DNA of 64,000 bases from Leptolinea sp. HRD-7 (GTDB lineage Bacteria; Chloroflexota; Anaerolineae; Anaerolineales; Anaerolineaceae): positions 2,822,001 to 2,886,000 of the forward strand of contig AP024710.1 in assembly GCA_024363285.1 (NCBI GenBank). The letters run 5' to 3'. A model generated the notes under the pieces. It did no database searches, had not been told where the DNA came from, and saw only the letters and a program-made list of their open reading frames with translations. The first letter of the stretch is position 1, and every line of letters begins with the position of its first letter. Made by a program: the position numbers and the translations under genes. This document shows, piece by piece, positions 1-8,353 of this stretch.

Positions 1-452
1 GGGGAAGTTGGTCTCCTGATGGTGACAAATTTATCTTTATTGATGATGAAATGGGAGAAAAATCCATCTATTCCCGTCTGTACACTGTTGACATTTCGAC
101 CAGCTCGATAAATGAACCGTTGAAATCCATAATAAGCCAAAAAGAACTGGGAGAACCCGATTGGTCACCGGATGGAGCGTCGATTGTTGTTGGCACGCGA
201 GCCGAAGGGGGACCTCTAACACGGCAATTGGTGATATATAACCTCGATTCATTAAAATCAACACAGATCACGACTGATTCTTCGGTGATAAACGCTTCAC
301 CACGCTGGAGCCCTGATGGGCAATATATCGTTTTTCAACAGGCAAGGTTGGGGATATCCAAAACGAAACCGGTGATTGCTTTATGGGATTCGATTAAAAA
401 GGATGTAACAACGATCGCGGAAGACGCGGCTCTGCCTGTGTGGCTGCCCTAG
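1..452 (+). CDS. TolB-like beta-propeller protein, 3' end (partial)
   Basis: The reading frame is open from base 3 to a TAG stop at 450-452, so the 5' part lies outside the window. About 149 C-terminal residues remain. They contain three copies of a W-S-P-D-G signature (SWSPDG, DWSPDG, RWSPDG) about 45-60 residues apart, which marks PD40/TolB-type six-bladed propeller repeats. Such repeats occur in periplasmic TolB and in many secreted or kinase-linked sensor domains of Chloroflexota. I cannot tell which type this is without the N-terminus. The stop overlaps the stop of the convergent queG gene: both use the shared tetranucleotide CTAG at 449-452. Confidence 0.8.
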   Translation, partial: GSWSPDGDKFIFIDDEMGEKSIYSRLYTVDISTSSINEPLKSIISQKELGEPDWSPDGASIVVGTRAEGGPLTRQLVIYNLDSLKSTQITTDSSVINASPRWSPDGQYIVFQQARLGISKTKPVIALWDSIKKDVTTIAEDAALPVWLP

Positions 453-1594
453 ACTGATCGCAGAGCGTTTTTTATCTCAAATCGAATATTTGGATCGGTT
501 TCTGACTTCAAAGCACAGGATAGCGCGTCACGCGCTTTTTTCGACGATATTCTCCCCAAAGCCCAGGCCGCGTGACTTCGAATCACTGGTTCTGGTTCTT
601 CGGATAACAGTCGGGTTAGATACGGGGCAGCTTCATCTGATCGGATGTTTCCAAGGACAACACAGGCATTTCGAATTAATCCAATCCGTTTGGCACGTAA
701 TAGCGGTGTGCCAGAAAATTGATGCTTAAAATCTGTAGTGGAAATGGACAAAATTTTGTTCAGATCGAGCCATGCGCGGGATTCATCTGCTGGTTGAAAT
801 TCAGGCAGAACAAGAGTGTCATTTGCCTTGCGGTTCCAGGGGCACACGCTCTGACAGATATCGCAGCCGAACAAATGTTGCCCTACCTTTTCCCGCAGCT
901 CAACCGGAATAGCGCCTTTGTTCTCGATTGTTAAGTAGGATAGGCAGCGGCGGGCATCAATCGTATGATCCGGACGGATGCATCCGGTAGGACAGGCATC
1001 TATGCAGCGGTGACAATCACCACAGAGCGGGAAAATCTCTGATGACGTTGGCTCAAGTTCCAGCGTGGTAAACAGGTTTGCCAGAAAGAAGAACGAACCA
1101 TGAACCGGATGTATCAGGCAAGAATTGCGGCCGATCCAGCCCAATCCGGTCTGTGAGGCGAGAGGTTTTTCCATGATCGGCGCGGAATCGATCGCAATGC
1201 GGGATTGATGTTCTTTTCTTGCATATTCCGACAGTCTGGTGGATATCTCTTCCAGTTTCGTACGCAGTACGTCATGGTAATCCAATCCCCGGGCGTAGGA
1301 AGCAATCTTTCCGAACAGACCGGGGCGGGTATCACAATCACGGTCAATCGGATACCGAAAAGCCAGCACGATAATAGAACGCGCTTCCGGCATATATCGG
1401 GATGGATCGAAACGAATTTCCATTGACTGCGCGCGTTCCAGATAGCTCATGTCCGCGTGACAGCCTTCAGAAAGCCACTGGGCATATTTCTGAACATACG
1501 CGGGGGCAATTGGCTGCGGTTTTTGAATACCGGCATGGGAAAAACCGTGAGGATATAGGATTTCTTGCAGCCTGTATAGTAGAGGATCGCTCAT
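449..1594 (-). CDS. queG: Epoxyqueuosine reductase QueG
   Basis: About 381 residues. QueG is a cobalamin- and Fe-S-dependent cytoplasmic enzyme that reduces epoxyqueuosine to queuosine in tRNA, the last step of queuosine synthesis. The middle holds two [4Fe-4S] motifs, CGDCHRCIDACPTGC and later CDICQSVCPWN, the family hallmark. The C-terminus has HEAT-like repeats (VLGNIRSDEAAPYL, AWALGRISSKKARDAL), as in the long bacterial form. I start it at ATG 1592-1594 (MSDPLLYRL) rather than 30 codons upstream, because the upstream residues are not QueG-like and a TATAAT hexamer lies only 9 bases before this ATG, suggesting a nearly leaderless message. No strong ribosome-binding site is visible. It converges with the propeller gene. 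Confidence 0.93.
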   Translation of the reverse strand: MSDPLLYRLQEILYPHGFSHAGIQKPQPIAPAYVQKYAQWLSEGCHADMSYLERAQSMEIRFDPSRYMPEARSIIVLAFRYPIDRDCDTRPGLFGKIASYARGLDYHDVLRTKLEEISTRLSEYARKEHQSRIAIDSAPIMEKPLASQTGLGWIGRNSCLIHPVHGSFFFLANLFTTLELEPTSSEIFPLCGDCHRCIDACPTGCIRPDHTIDARRCLSYLTIENKGAIPVELREKVGQHLFGCDICQSVCPWNRKANDTLVLPEFQPADESRAWLDLNKILSISTTDFKHQFSGTPLLRAKRIGLIRNACVVLGNIRSDEAAPYLTRLLSEEPEPVIRSHAAWALGRISSKKARDALSCALKSETDPNIRFEIKNALRSV

Positions 1595-1651
1595 AACAGA
1601 ATTATTATATACGGGGTTAGCGTGAAAGCTGTGGCCAAATCCATGTAGGGA

Positions 1652-1691
1652 GAAAAAAAAGCCGGAGCTGACGAAATCCGTCAACTCCGGC
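1652..1691 (-). terminator. Intrinsic terminator after the lipoprotein cluster
   Basis: An 11-12 bp GC-rich hairpin (GCCGGAGTTGAC pairing with GTCAGCTCCGGC, one G-U) is followed on the minus strand by eight T residues. It lies just after the stop of the lipoprotein gene at 1715 and upstream of queG, so it should end the lipoprotein transcript and insulate queG. Confidence 0.9.
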
Positions 1692-1714
1692 GGTAGAGGA
1701 AAAGAGAATTTTAT

Positions 1715-2386
1715 TTACTTCACCGAGAAGGCATAATTGAAACGGAAGAACTTGACACCGTCATCGTTGATCAAAGCCCACTGGGACACATAGTAGCCGG
1801 GCGCGCTGGGGGCGACGAAATCCGCTGTGATGGTGACTTCATTACCGCGGGCAAGTGGAGAGAGCATCATAGTGCCGAAGGATGAACTCTTGACGCCGCT
1901 GATGTATGTAATGTAAAAGTCACCGGTCCAATCGCGGGCACCGATGTTCTTGATCACCCAGGTGACATCAAACGCCTGTCCGGGAGCCATAACCACACCA
2001 TCAGCCGGGTTCTGGAACGAGAGAGCGGCGCGGTCTGTGTACGGTGTAACCGTCCATGTTGGGTAACGGGTGAAGGAACTGGCGGCCGTGAAGGTGGCTT
2101 TGGGAGACAGGGTTATGGCTACAGGAGCTGTCATAGTAGGCAGAATTTCTGCTGTGGGGCTGGCCACTGCTGTGGCAGTTGCTTCTGCCGTTGGAGAGGC
2201 TTTAGGCGCGTTTGCCGTTAATTCCGCAACCACGGTTTTGTAAATTTCTTCCTTGATGGCTGCCACATCAAGCGTGGGAGCCGGCTCGGCAGTGGGAGCG
2301 GGCGCGGGCGTCGAACCGGTGCAGGCGGCGAGACCCATGACGAGCGTGGATAGCATTATCAGGTAGATGATCTTTTTGAAATTCAT
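1715..2386 (-). CDS. Lipoprotein with NBR1-type Ig-like domain (1 of 3)
   Basis: 223 residues. The N-terminus has lysines, a hydrophobic stretch and the lipobox LAAC around residue 22, so it should be a lipid-anchored extracytoplasmic protein. A Pro/Thr/Ala-rich linker (about 25-100) leads to a C-terminal beta-sandwich (about 120-223) with F-Q-N-P-A-D-G, VTWVIKNIGARDW and a terminal QWALINDDGVKFF strand. This pattern matches the Ig-like domain named after NBR1, common in Chloroflexota lipoproteins. Just after the lipobox a segment (TLDVAAIKEEIYKTVVAEL) is shared with both upstream neighbours. The gene is last of a three-gene tandem array and is followed by a terminator. Function is unknown; a cell-surface binding role is only a guess. 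Confidence 0.85.
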   Translation of the reverse strand: MNFKKIIYLIMLSTLVMGLAACTGSTPAPAPTAEPAPTLDVAAIKEEIYKTVVAELTANAPKASPTAEATATAVASPTAEILPTMTAPVAITLSPKATFTAASSFTRYPTWTVTPYTDRAALSFQNPADGVVMAPGQAFDVTWVIKNIGARDWTGDFYITYISGVKSSSFGTMMLSPLARGNEVTITADFVAPSAPGYYVSQWALINDDGVKFFRFNYAFSVK

Positions 2387-2404
2387 CCGTTATTCCTTAT
2401 TGGA

Positions 2405-3163
2405 TCACTGAACTGTCAGGGTAATGTCAAACTTACCGACATTTACCCCGTCTGCTCTCTGAAGAACCCAGAGAGAATAGTATTCGCCGGGGGTGGTGGG
2501 AGCCACCGCGTCCACGGTGAAATCGAAGGTGGAGTTGGGTTTCACATCCTTGGCAACCGGATATCCGGCATTTTTGGCGAGTTGTGTGCCCGCGTAGAAT
2601 TTGAAGGAATAGGTTGAGTCCCAGGTGGTTGTGCCCACGTTCTGCAGTTTCCAGGTGATCTTGAAGCCCTTACCGGCGGGAACCTTGCTTTTATCAGCCG
2701 GGATGTTGGAAACCCACTGCAATTTATCAGGGATGATGGTTACGGCCGGAGCCGCGGGGGCAGCGGGAGCAACCGTTGGAAGAGCGCCTGCAGCGGTCGG
2801 AAGCCCTGCGGCAGCAGCAGCGGGCTGGGTGACAGCCACACCGGCTAACGGGGCGGCTGTGGGCAGCGGAGCGCCGGGGGTGGTGCCTTCCAGTGACGGG
2901 AAGGTGGGCAGGGCCGCGGCGGGATCCGGCGTGGCCGGTTCAACCGTAGGGGTGACGGGCAGCGCGGCGGTGGGTACCGGGTTGTTGGCCGCGTCAAGGG
3001 TGATCTGGGCGACCACCGTCTGCGCGCCGGAGGTGAACACCAGATTGGGGTCAACCGTGGGGCCGGCATCCACCGGCGCAGACGGGCTGGGATTGGATGT
3101 ACAACCACTTATCAGGAAAACTCCTAATAATCCTATTGTGACAGCAAATTGATTCTTTCTCAT
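2405..3163 (-). CDS. Lipoprotein with NBR1-type Ig-like domain (2 of 3)
   Basis: 252 residues, with signal peptide and lipobox LISGC near residue 21. A short conserved helix-like segment (TVDPNLVFTSGAQTVVAQI) follows, then a linker of about 90 residues very rich in Pro, Ala and Thr (40-135), then a C-terminal NBR1-type Ig-like domain (about 145-252; FKITWKLQNVGTTTWDS and YSLWVLQRADGVNVGKF). The gap to the next gene is 18 bases, so all three lipoprotein genes are probably co-transcribed. The linker makes the DNA locally GC-rich and opens long spurious frames on both strands. It is a paralogue of its two neighbours; no function can be assigned. Confidence 0.85.
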   Translation of the reverse strand: MRKNQFAVTIGLLGVFLISGCTSNPSPSAPVDAGPTVDPNLVFTSGAQTVVAQITLDAANNPVPTAALPVTPTVEPATPDPAAALPTFPSLEGTTPGAPLPTAAPLAGVAVTQPAAAAAGLPTAAGALPTVAPAAPAAPAVTIIPDKLQWVSNIPADKSKVPAGKGFKITWKLQNVGTTTWDSTYSFKFYAGTQLAKNAGYPVAKDVKPNSTFDFTVDAVAPTTPGEYYSLWVLQRADGVNVGKFDITLTVQ

Positions 3164-3182
3164 TTAGTGTTCCTCAAACACC

Positions 3183-4187
3183 TTACCAACAAGTATTGTT
3201 GGCGGCTACAGACTTGATCACTGTCAGAATAACTTTTCCTGGTCCAGACATTGTTACTGTCAATGTATGGGGATCTTTATCAGGTGTACCCATTACTATT
3301 GCGGTAGTTGATGTGGCTCCAATAGTATTTGTCTGAGTATCACTCGCATCGTCATTATTGACATATTTGAACGTCAAGCTAGTGGCTGATGTTACGGCAG
3401 TATCTCTTGTCCAGGAAACCGCTACCTGTCCACCACTTAAGTCAAATGATTTTGAATCACCGTCAGCCATACCCTGATCACCTCCAGCGTATTGGATGGC
3501 ATCACAGGCATTGGGAACACCAGTTGCAGTAGCTTCAACGCCACCAGAAGAAGCACCCTGAACCACATTAATGGTCAGGTCAAAACTGGAAAAGTTGACG
3601 CCTTCCGCGTTGGTGATGACCCAGCGGGTGTCGTACGTACCGGGTGTGCCGGGGGCGGTGGCCACTACCTTCAATTCCACTTCGGAATTGGGTGGAACGT
3701 TCTGGGTAAGGTTGTAGCCATTGGCCGAGGTGGGCAGTTTGTTGGCGGCCGAATAGAAGCGATACGTGTACTGGTTGTTCCAGGTGGTGGTGCCGGTATT
3801 GCGCAGCCGCCAGATGATGTTGAAAACCTGATTGGTTTTAACCGACGTGTTATCCGCCGGAGACTGGGTAACATACAGGGCTTTGTCGCCGGTAGCGGCG
3901 GCAATTGAGGTGGAAGTTGCCAGAGGAGGCAGCGTGGGCAGCACGCCAGCCAGCGTGGGCAGGGGTGCCAGCGTGGCTGTTACAGCCGGCGTAGCTGTGG
4001 GGGGAACGGTGGGGGTGATGGTGGGAGCGTTCTGCGTAAGCTGCGCGATCATGGTGACGGCCGCCTGAGTGTAGAGGGCGTTCACGTCAACGGTGGGCGC
4101 GGGAGTCACTGTGGGCCCGCACGCAGCCAGAATCATCGAGGTTAGTAGCAGGGAAAATATCCCTATGGTTTTTTTACGTAGATTCAT
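3183..4187 (-). CDS. Lipoprotein with NBR1-type Ig-like domain plus C-terminal domain (3 of 3)
   Basis: 334 residues; first gene of the three-paralogue array. The signal peptide ends in lipobox ILAAC (Cys about 23). The shared segment (TVDVNALYTQAAVTMIAQL) and a Thr/Pro linker lead to the NBR1-type Ig-like domain at about 105-210 (FNIIWRLRNTGTTTWNN; TRWVITNAEGVNFSSF). Unlike its neighbours it carries an extra C-terminal beta-rich domain of about 110 residues with two Cys (CDAIQYAGGDQG near 228 and a final NTCW), which could form a disulphide outside the membrane. The array may have arisen by tandem duplication with loss or gain of this last domain. Function unknown. Confidence 0.85.
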   Translation of the reverse strand: MNLRKKTIGIFSLLLTSMILAACGPTVTPAPTVDVNALYTQAAVTMIAQLTQNAPTITPTVPPTATPAVTATLAPLPTLAGVLPTLPPLATSTSIAAATGDKALYVTQSPADNTSVKTNQVFNIIWRLRNTGTTTWNNQYTYRFYSAANKLPTSANGYNLTQNVPPNSEVELKVVATAPGTPGTYDTRWVITNAEGVNFSSFDLTINVVQGASSGGVEATATGVPNACDAIQYAGGDQGMADGDSKSFDLSGGQVAVSWTRDTAVTSATSLTFKYVNNDDASDTQTNTIGATSTTAIVMGTPDKDPHTLTVTMSGPGKVILTVIKSVAANNTCW

Positions 4188-4288
4188 CTCATTTCCTCCG
4201 ATTTTTAATCAGGTACATTATAACGCTATTTATTATGTACCCAGAATCCGCCTTACGGCTTGAAGATGAGTAAAATTTAAGATTCCTG

Positions 4289-5137
4289 TCAGGCAACCGG
4301 TTTATTCAGAACATAATGAATGCTGATAGCTCCGCGGCCGCAGTGTGAGGAAATCACAATACCATTTTCCGCGTAGATCACTTCTTTGACCGGGACGATC
4401 TTTTTGATCTCAGCCGCCATGAATTCAGCGTCTTTTTCACAACTATTGCCAGAAATAAATATGCGCCGGGTATCCACATTATCCGCGTCGGCGCGTAGTT
4501 CATCCAGCAGCGCCTGAATGCTTTTCTCGCGTGAGCCGCGGATCTTCTTCTTTACGCCTAACGCGCCATTCGGCTGCATATAGATCATGGGTTTGATCTG
4601 CAGCACGCTGCCAACCACATTTTCCAGCGCGGAGCAGCGTCCGCCCATATAAAGAAATTTCAGTGTATCCACAATGAAAATGGTTCGAACCCGGGTACGG
4701 AATTCTTCCAGATGGTGGGCAATATCCACGGCGGAAAGGCCGTCACGCGCCAGTAGCGCGGCTTCGATCACCTGAAGGGCTATCGCAGAGGAAAGATGAA
4801 GGGAATCCACAACCTGAATATTCTTATCTGGCAGGTCACCGGCAGCGAGACGCGCGTTCTGTACCGTGGCAGAAGAACGTGAAGATATCCCGATAAATAC
4901 TATGTCATCATCAAATTTTTTGAAAAAATCTACAAATTCTCCGGGTGTCGGCGCGGCGGTTTTGGGAAGTGTGCCGGTCTTTTCAATCAACGCGTACATT
5001 TCTTCCAGACCAAGATCAATTCCATCGCGGAACAACCGGTTATCCAGATTCACTGTCAATGGAATGACAGAAACATCATATTCCTTGAGCAGGTTCGCAT
5101 CCATGTCGCATGTACTGTCTGTAATAATTTTGACCAT
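4289..5137 (-). CDS. DegV family fatty-acid-binding protein
   Basis: 282 residues, the usual length of the family. DegV/FakB proteins bind a fatty acid between two domains; FakB forms present it to the kinase FakA for phosphorylation. The N-terminus has the family pattern I-I-T-D-S-T-C-D, then GISSRSSATVQNAR (the family's G-I-S-S-x-x-S-x-T segment) and DSLHLSSA. The C-terminal half has the typical MGGRCS and LQIKPMI motifs. The start at 5137 is supported by GAGGA eight bases upstream. No FakA/DAK gene is adjacent, so a role as FakA partner is inferred from the family only. Confidence 0.9.
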   Translation of the reverse strand: MVKIITDSTCDMDANLLKEYDVSVIPLTVNLDNRLFRDGIDLGLEEMYALIEKTGTLPKTAAPTPGEFVDFFKKFDDDIVFIGISSRSSATVQNARLAAGDLPDKNIQVVDSLHLSSAIALQVIEAALLARDGLSAVDIAHHLEEFRTRVRTIFIVDTLKFLYMGGRCSALENVVGSVLQIKPMIYMQPNGALGVKKKIRGSREKSIQALLDELRADADNVDTRRIFISGNSCEKDAEFMAAEIKKIVPVKEVIYAENGIVISSHCGRGAISIHYVLNKPVA

Positions 5138-5184
5138 ATATCAATTCCTCAAAGAAGAATAAGTATAAGTATAATAATTGCCGC

Positions 5185-6159
5185 TTAAAACCAATCGCGC
5201 TTTTTGAAGAACAACAGCATCATAACAACAATAAGCGCGAAAATCCCCCATAAAGCCGGGTAAGCCCACGGGAGTTCCAACTCGGGGAAATACTTAAAAT
5301 TCATGCCATAAACACCGGCGAGAAAAGTCAAAGGAAGAAAAATGGTGGAGACAATCGTCAATGCTTTCATCACCACATTCAAACGCAAAGACGTGGAATT
5401 CAGGTATATATCCATGGCGCCAGAAACAATATCGCGAATGGATTCGCTCATGTCCTGAATTCTTACAAGATGATCATACACATCACGGAAGTAGATCTGG
5501 CTGATCTTGCCGATCTGCGGGAATTCGTTGCGACACAGGCGGTTGATCAACTCGCGCTGCGGATTAATCACTCTTCGGAGAGACATCACCATGTGTTTCA
5601 GGGTCAACAAACGTTCCAACGTGGAAGTTTCCGGGTTAGCCAGAACCCGATCTTCCAGAAGTTCCACTTCTTCATCCATACTGTCTAATAAAGGCATGTA
5701 ATCATCTACGAGAGTATCCAGCAGGGCATGGCAGATCATGTCTACACCCCGCGCTGCCATTCGGTCATCGCGTGATAGTCTCTGCCATACCGATGAAACA
5801 CAGGGCATAGTTTCATCAGTGAAACATGTAACTATGTAATTGTCCCCCAGAAAGATATCGAGTTCGCTCGTTTCTAAATTATCTTCAGAAGCTGAAGGTT
5901 TAACTGCGTTAGCGATGATAAAGATGTATTTGTCAAAATCGTCTACTTTTGGGGTTTGATACCCTACGCTCAGGCAATCTTCAATTGCCAGCGGGTGAAA
6001 TTGAAATATACCGGCAAGTACCGATTCAATTTCTTCTACAGAGGCATTTTCAAGGCTTACCCAGATTTGCCCTGAGTGTTTGTGCAAAACGGACGTCAAA
6101 TCCGGCAACGATATTGATTCGGGCGGCTTACCTGCTTCTAGGCGGACGGCTTTTATCAT
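5185..6159 (-). CDS. corA: CorA family divalent cation (Mg2+/Co2+) transporter
   Basis: 324 residues, normal for CorA. A large cytoplasmic N-terminal domain (about 1-255) precedes two C-terminal membrane helices. The signature G-M-N is present as GVYGMNF just after the first helix (ALTIVSTIFLPLTFLAG), and the second helix ends in a basic tail (FFKKRDWF). CorA pentamers conduct Mg2+ across the inner membrane. A TATACT box lies 7 bases before the ATG with no room for a leader, so the message may be leaderless. It stands alone between degV and a membrane protein gene. Distinguishing Mg2+ from Zn2+ or Co2+ transport is not possible here. Confidence 0.92.
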   Translation of the reverse strand: MIKAVRLEAGKPPESISLPDLTSVLHKHSGQIWVSLENASVEEIESVLAGIFQFHPLAIEDCLSVGYQTPKVDDFDKYIFIIANAVKPSASEDNLETSELDIFLGDNYIVTCFTDETMPCVSSVWQRLSRDDRMAARGVDMICHALLDTLVDDYMPLLDSMDEEVELLEDRVLANPETSTLERLLTLKHMVMSLRRVINPQRELINRLCRNEFPQIGKISQIYFRDVYDHLVRIQDMSESIRDIVSGAMDIYLNSTSLRLNVVMKALTIVSTIFLPLTFLAGVYGMNFKYFPELELPWAYPALWGIFALIVVMMLLFFKKRDWF

Positions 6160-6223
6160 ACACGCAAGTATAGCAAAAAAGAGTCGGTTTTCGTGATTTT
6201 TTTAAGCCTGCGGGCATGTGAGA

Positions 6224-7909
6224 TTATTTCATATGCTTGTTTATGATCACATGAATCCCGTAATACGTATCTACGGCATCATCCAACCAGTATGTAGTGC
6301 CTTCACCGTAATCGCTTAACCCAAAATGGTTATGTACTTCCGGAACGGTGACAGTCGTTTCGCCGGCAGATACAGCCTCTCGGATCATCTGATCGGCGCG
6401 ATCAAACCGGTCGGCAAAGAACCTGTAATCCGGGACAACGGCAAGTATCCGGGAGGTCACATGGAAGGAAAAAACAGCCATAATTCCTATCGCAAGAAGG
6501 GAGAACCAACCATTCTGTAGAAAAAGGAAAACATTTCGGCTGATCAAAACAGGTCCAAATTTGATACCTGCCGCGAATGAGAGCGTGATAAGAGACACGC
6601 ACAGAATTAATGACGGCAAAATAAGAGTTCGAGGCGGCGGGGTGGTAGACATGGCATAAGCCGAAGGAAGAAAACTGACATAAAGAAGAAGAGCAAACGA
6701 ACGCAGGGAAGAAATAAAAAAGGGTATGCCAGGACAAAGCGGGGATGAATGCGGCTCGTTATGTTGCGAATCTGAGAATTTTTGAGATACTGCGTATAGA
6801 CATCCTATAATAAATGTCAATAGAATCATGAAAGTGAGTAAAGTCACGGATTCCGGCGACCGGAAAATCGAATCGAAAAATGAATTTAAAGATACAAACG
6901 CGATCTTTGCGAGATCATTTAAAGAAGGGGACGCTGGAAAATAGGTCTGACGGACGCGATTACCCGGTGCGAGGATCATCACAACCATGGCCGCGATTGA
7001 GAAGAACAGAGCTATTAAAGAAGCCCATAGGTCTCGTTTGAAGAATCCAAATGGCTTTGTGAAAAGACGCTGTAGAAAAGAAAAACCGAATATCGTAGTC
7101 TGAATAACCACGTACGTCTCACCAAAACCACCGGCAATGAACGAAAGCAGTCCAATGATGAATAATCCCACTATTCGAAAACTTCTTTTTTGTACGGTAT
7201 CAATGCTTAAAAGGATCGTCAGAATAAAGAAGAGGGGGATGAGCGGAAGGATCAAAGAGCGCATACCCTGTCCCCAGTAAAGAGATTGAGGAAGATCCGG
7301 AGTGATGAAGAAAGAGGAGACCAGGGCTAAAGAAGATAGGAAAAGCCCACAATATGTTTTCCAACGGTTTGGCCCACGTACAACCTTTCTGGCAAAAAAG
7401 ACCATTCCTGCCAAAAGGAGAACGAGTGAGATCAACACGGCATACTTCATACTTGAAGGTCCAAGATAGCCGGCCAGACTGTCAAAAAAACTTGCGGAGA
7501 ATCGACCAGACCAGTTTATATACCAATCCCATGTGGCTCCGATGATTCCTTTGCGTACAACGAGTGCGGCTGAACTGAAATCATCCGCCACAAACCGGCT
7601 AAATGACCCCACATAGGCATGCGCGGCCAGAGGAACTATCAATGACAGGCAGACCATAGGAAAAGGATGAGACAAAATGTAATTGAGCGGGCGATGAAGA
7701 AAAAATGCAATAAATAAGAAAAGACATGCGAAATAAAAAAATATGAAGGTGGATTGCAAAATCAGGTTTCTACCGTCGAGCGATTTTCCGCCGGAGAGCA
7801 GTGAAAAGAAGAGGTCATCTGTTAAATTAACAAAAATGGCGCAGACAACCGCTGAAAAGAAAAACGTCGGTGTAAAAGGGGATCGTCTCAAAAGAGATTT
7901 CTCTGGCAT
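6224..7909 (-). CDS. Large multi-pass membrane protein, possibly GT-C/DUF6056-like
   Basis: 561 residues with roughly 12 hydrophobic segments spread over the whole length and a soluble C-terminal tail (about 490-561). After the third helix an extracytoplasmic loop contains F-V-A-D-D-F-S and W-D-W-Y-I-N-W-S-G-R-F; an acidic pair followed by a W-S-G-R-F segment resembles integral membrane proteins annotated as DUF6056 and, more loosely, GT-C polyprenyl-linked glycosyltransferases, where an acidic pair in the first outside loop is catalytic. That assignment is inference from pattern memory. Neighbours give no pathway context. It begins with ATG at 7909 and appears monocistronic. Confidence 0.6.
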   Translation of the reverse strand: MPEKSLLRRSPFTPTFFFSAVVCAIFVNLTDDLFFSLLSGGKSLDGRNLILQSTFIFFYFACLFLFIAFFLHRPLNYILSHPFPMVCLSLIVPLAAHAYVGSFSRFVADDFSSAALVVRKGIIGATWDWYINWSGRFSASFFDSLAGYLGPSSMKYAVLISLVLLLAGMVFFARKVVRGPNRWKTYCGLFLSSLALVSSFFITPDLPQSLYWGQGMRSLILPLIPLFFILTILLSIDTVQKRSFRIVGLFIIGLLSFIAGGFGETYVVIQTTIFGFSFLQRLFTKPFGFFKRDLWASLIALFFSIAAMVVMILAPGNRVRQTYFPASPSLNDLAKIAFVSLNSFFDSIFRSPESVTLLTFMILLTFIIGCLYAVSQKFSDSQHNEPHSSPLCPGIPFFISSLRSFALLLYVSFLPSAYAMSTTPPPRTLILPSLILCVSLITLSFAAGIKFGPVLISRNVFLFLQNGWFSLLAIGIMAVFSFHVTSRILAVVPDYRFFADRFDRADQMIREAVSAGETTVTVPEVHNHFGLSDYGEGTTYWLDDAVDTYYGIHVIINKHMK

Positions 7910-7944
7910 GGAGAGAAATTGTAACCCAAACGGTTCATGAATTA

Positions 7945-7981
7945 TTAAAACAAAAACAGGTTTCGTGTATACGAAGCCTGT
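7945..7981 (-). terminator. Intrinsic terminator after the sufR-like/DUF59 operon
   Basis: On the minus strand ACAGGCTTCG pairs with CGAAACCTGT around a 6-base loop, followed by TTTTTGTTTTAATAAT. It lies about 25 bases after the stop of the DUF59 gene and before the ATG of the membrane protein gene, separating the two transcripts. Confidence 0.85.
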
Positions 7982-8005
7982 TCTCTGGCATATTATCTGT
8001 GGTTT

Positions 8006-8353
8006 TTAGAAAAGTCCCCATTCACCACCAAGACCTTCTTCCATCATGGAAAAATCCCACATTTCCATTCCGAGATCAATTTCAACTGGCATTTTCAAGC
8101 CTTCTTCGGCTTTGTGACGTGTCGCGTCAAGCATGGCTGGTCCGTAAGGGCAGAATGGGGTGGTTAGAATCATATTCAATACAGCATTCTTCTCATTGAT
8201 ACGTACGTCTCGGACCAGACCTAGCTGAAGAATGTTATATCCAATCTCTGGATCGACGACCTGAACAAGCGCATCTTTCAATGGTTGCATCAACTCTGGA
8301 TGAGTAGATTCTGCTGTCCAGACCGGTCTATTCGTCCCCGGTGTACCGTTCAT
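8006..8353 (-). CDS. MIP18/DUF59 family iron-sulfur assembly protein
   Basis: 115 residues. The core (about 20-100) has the DUF59 hallmarks DPEIGYNILQLGLV and TTPFCPYGP with the conserved Cys. Members (SufT, MIP18, PaaD N-terminal domain) help insert Fe-S clusters into target proteins. The start codon overlaps the stop of the SufR-like regulator (ATGA, 8350-8353), so the two are translationally coupled. The SUF operon lies 2 kb away in the opposite direction. I infer a SufT-like accessory role in cluster delivery; a PaaD-type role is less likely because no phenylacetate genes are present. Confidence 0.88.
   Translation of the reverse strand: MNGTPGTNRPVWTAESTHPELMQPLKDALVQVVDPEIGYNILQLGLVRDVRINEKNAVLNMILTTPFCPYGPAMLDATRHKAEEGLKMPVEIDLGMEMWDFSMMEEGLGGEWGLF

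Noticed and set aside
2625..3152. Long plus-strand frame of 175 codons opposite a lipoprotein gene
   Set aside because: It is very rich in Ala, Gly and Val, lacks a ribosome-binding site, and mirrors the GC-rich Pro/Thr/Ala linker of the real gene on the minus strand.
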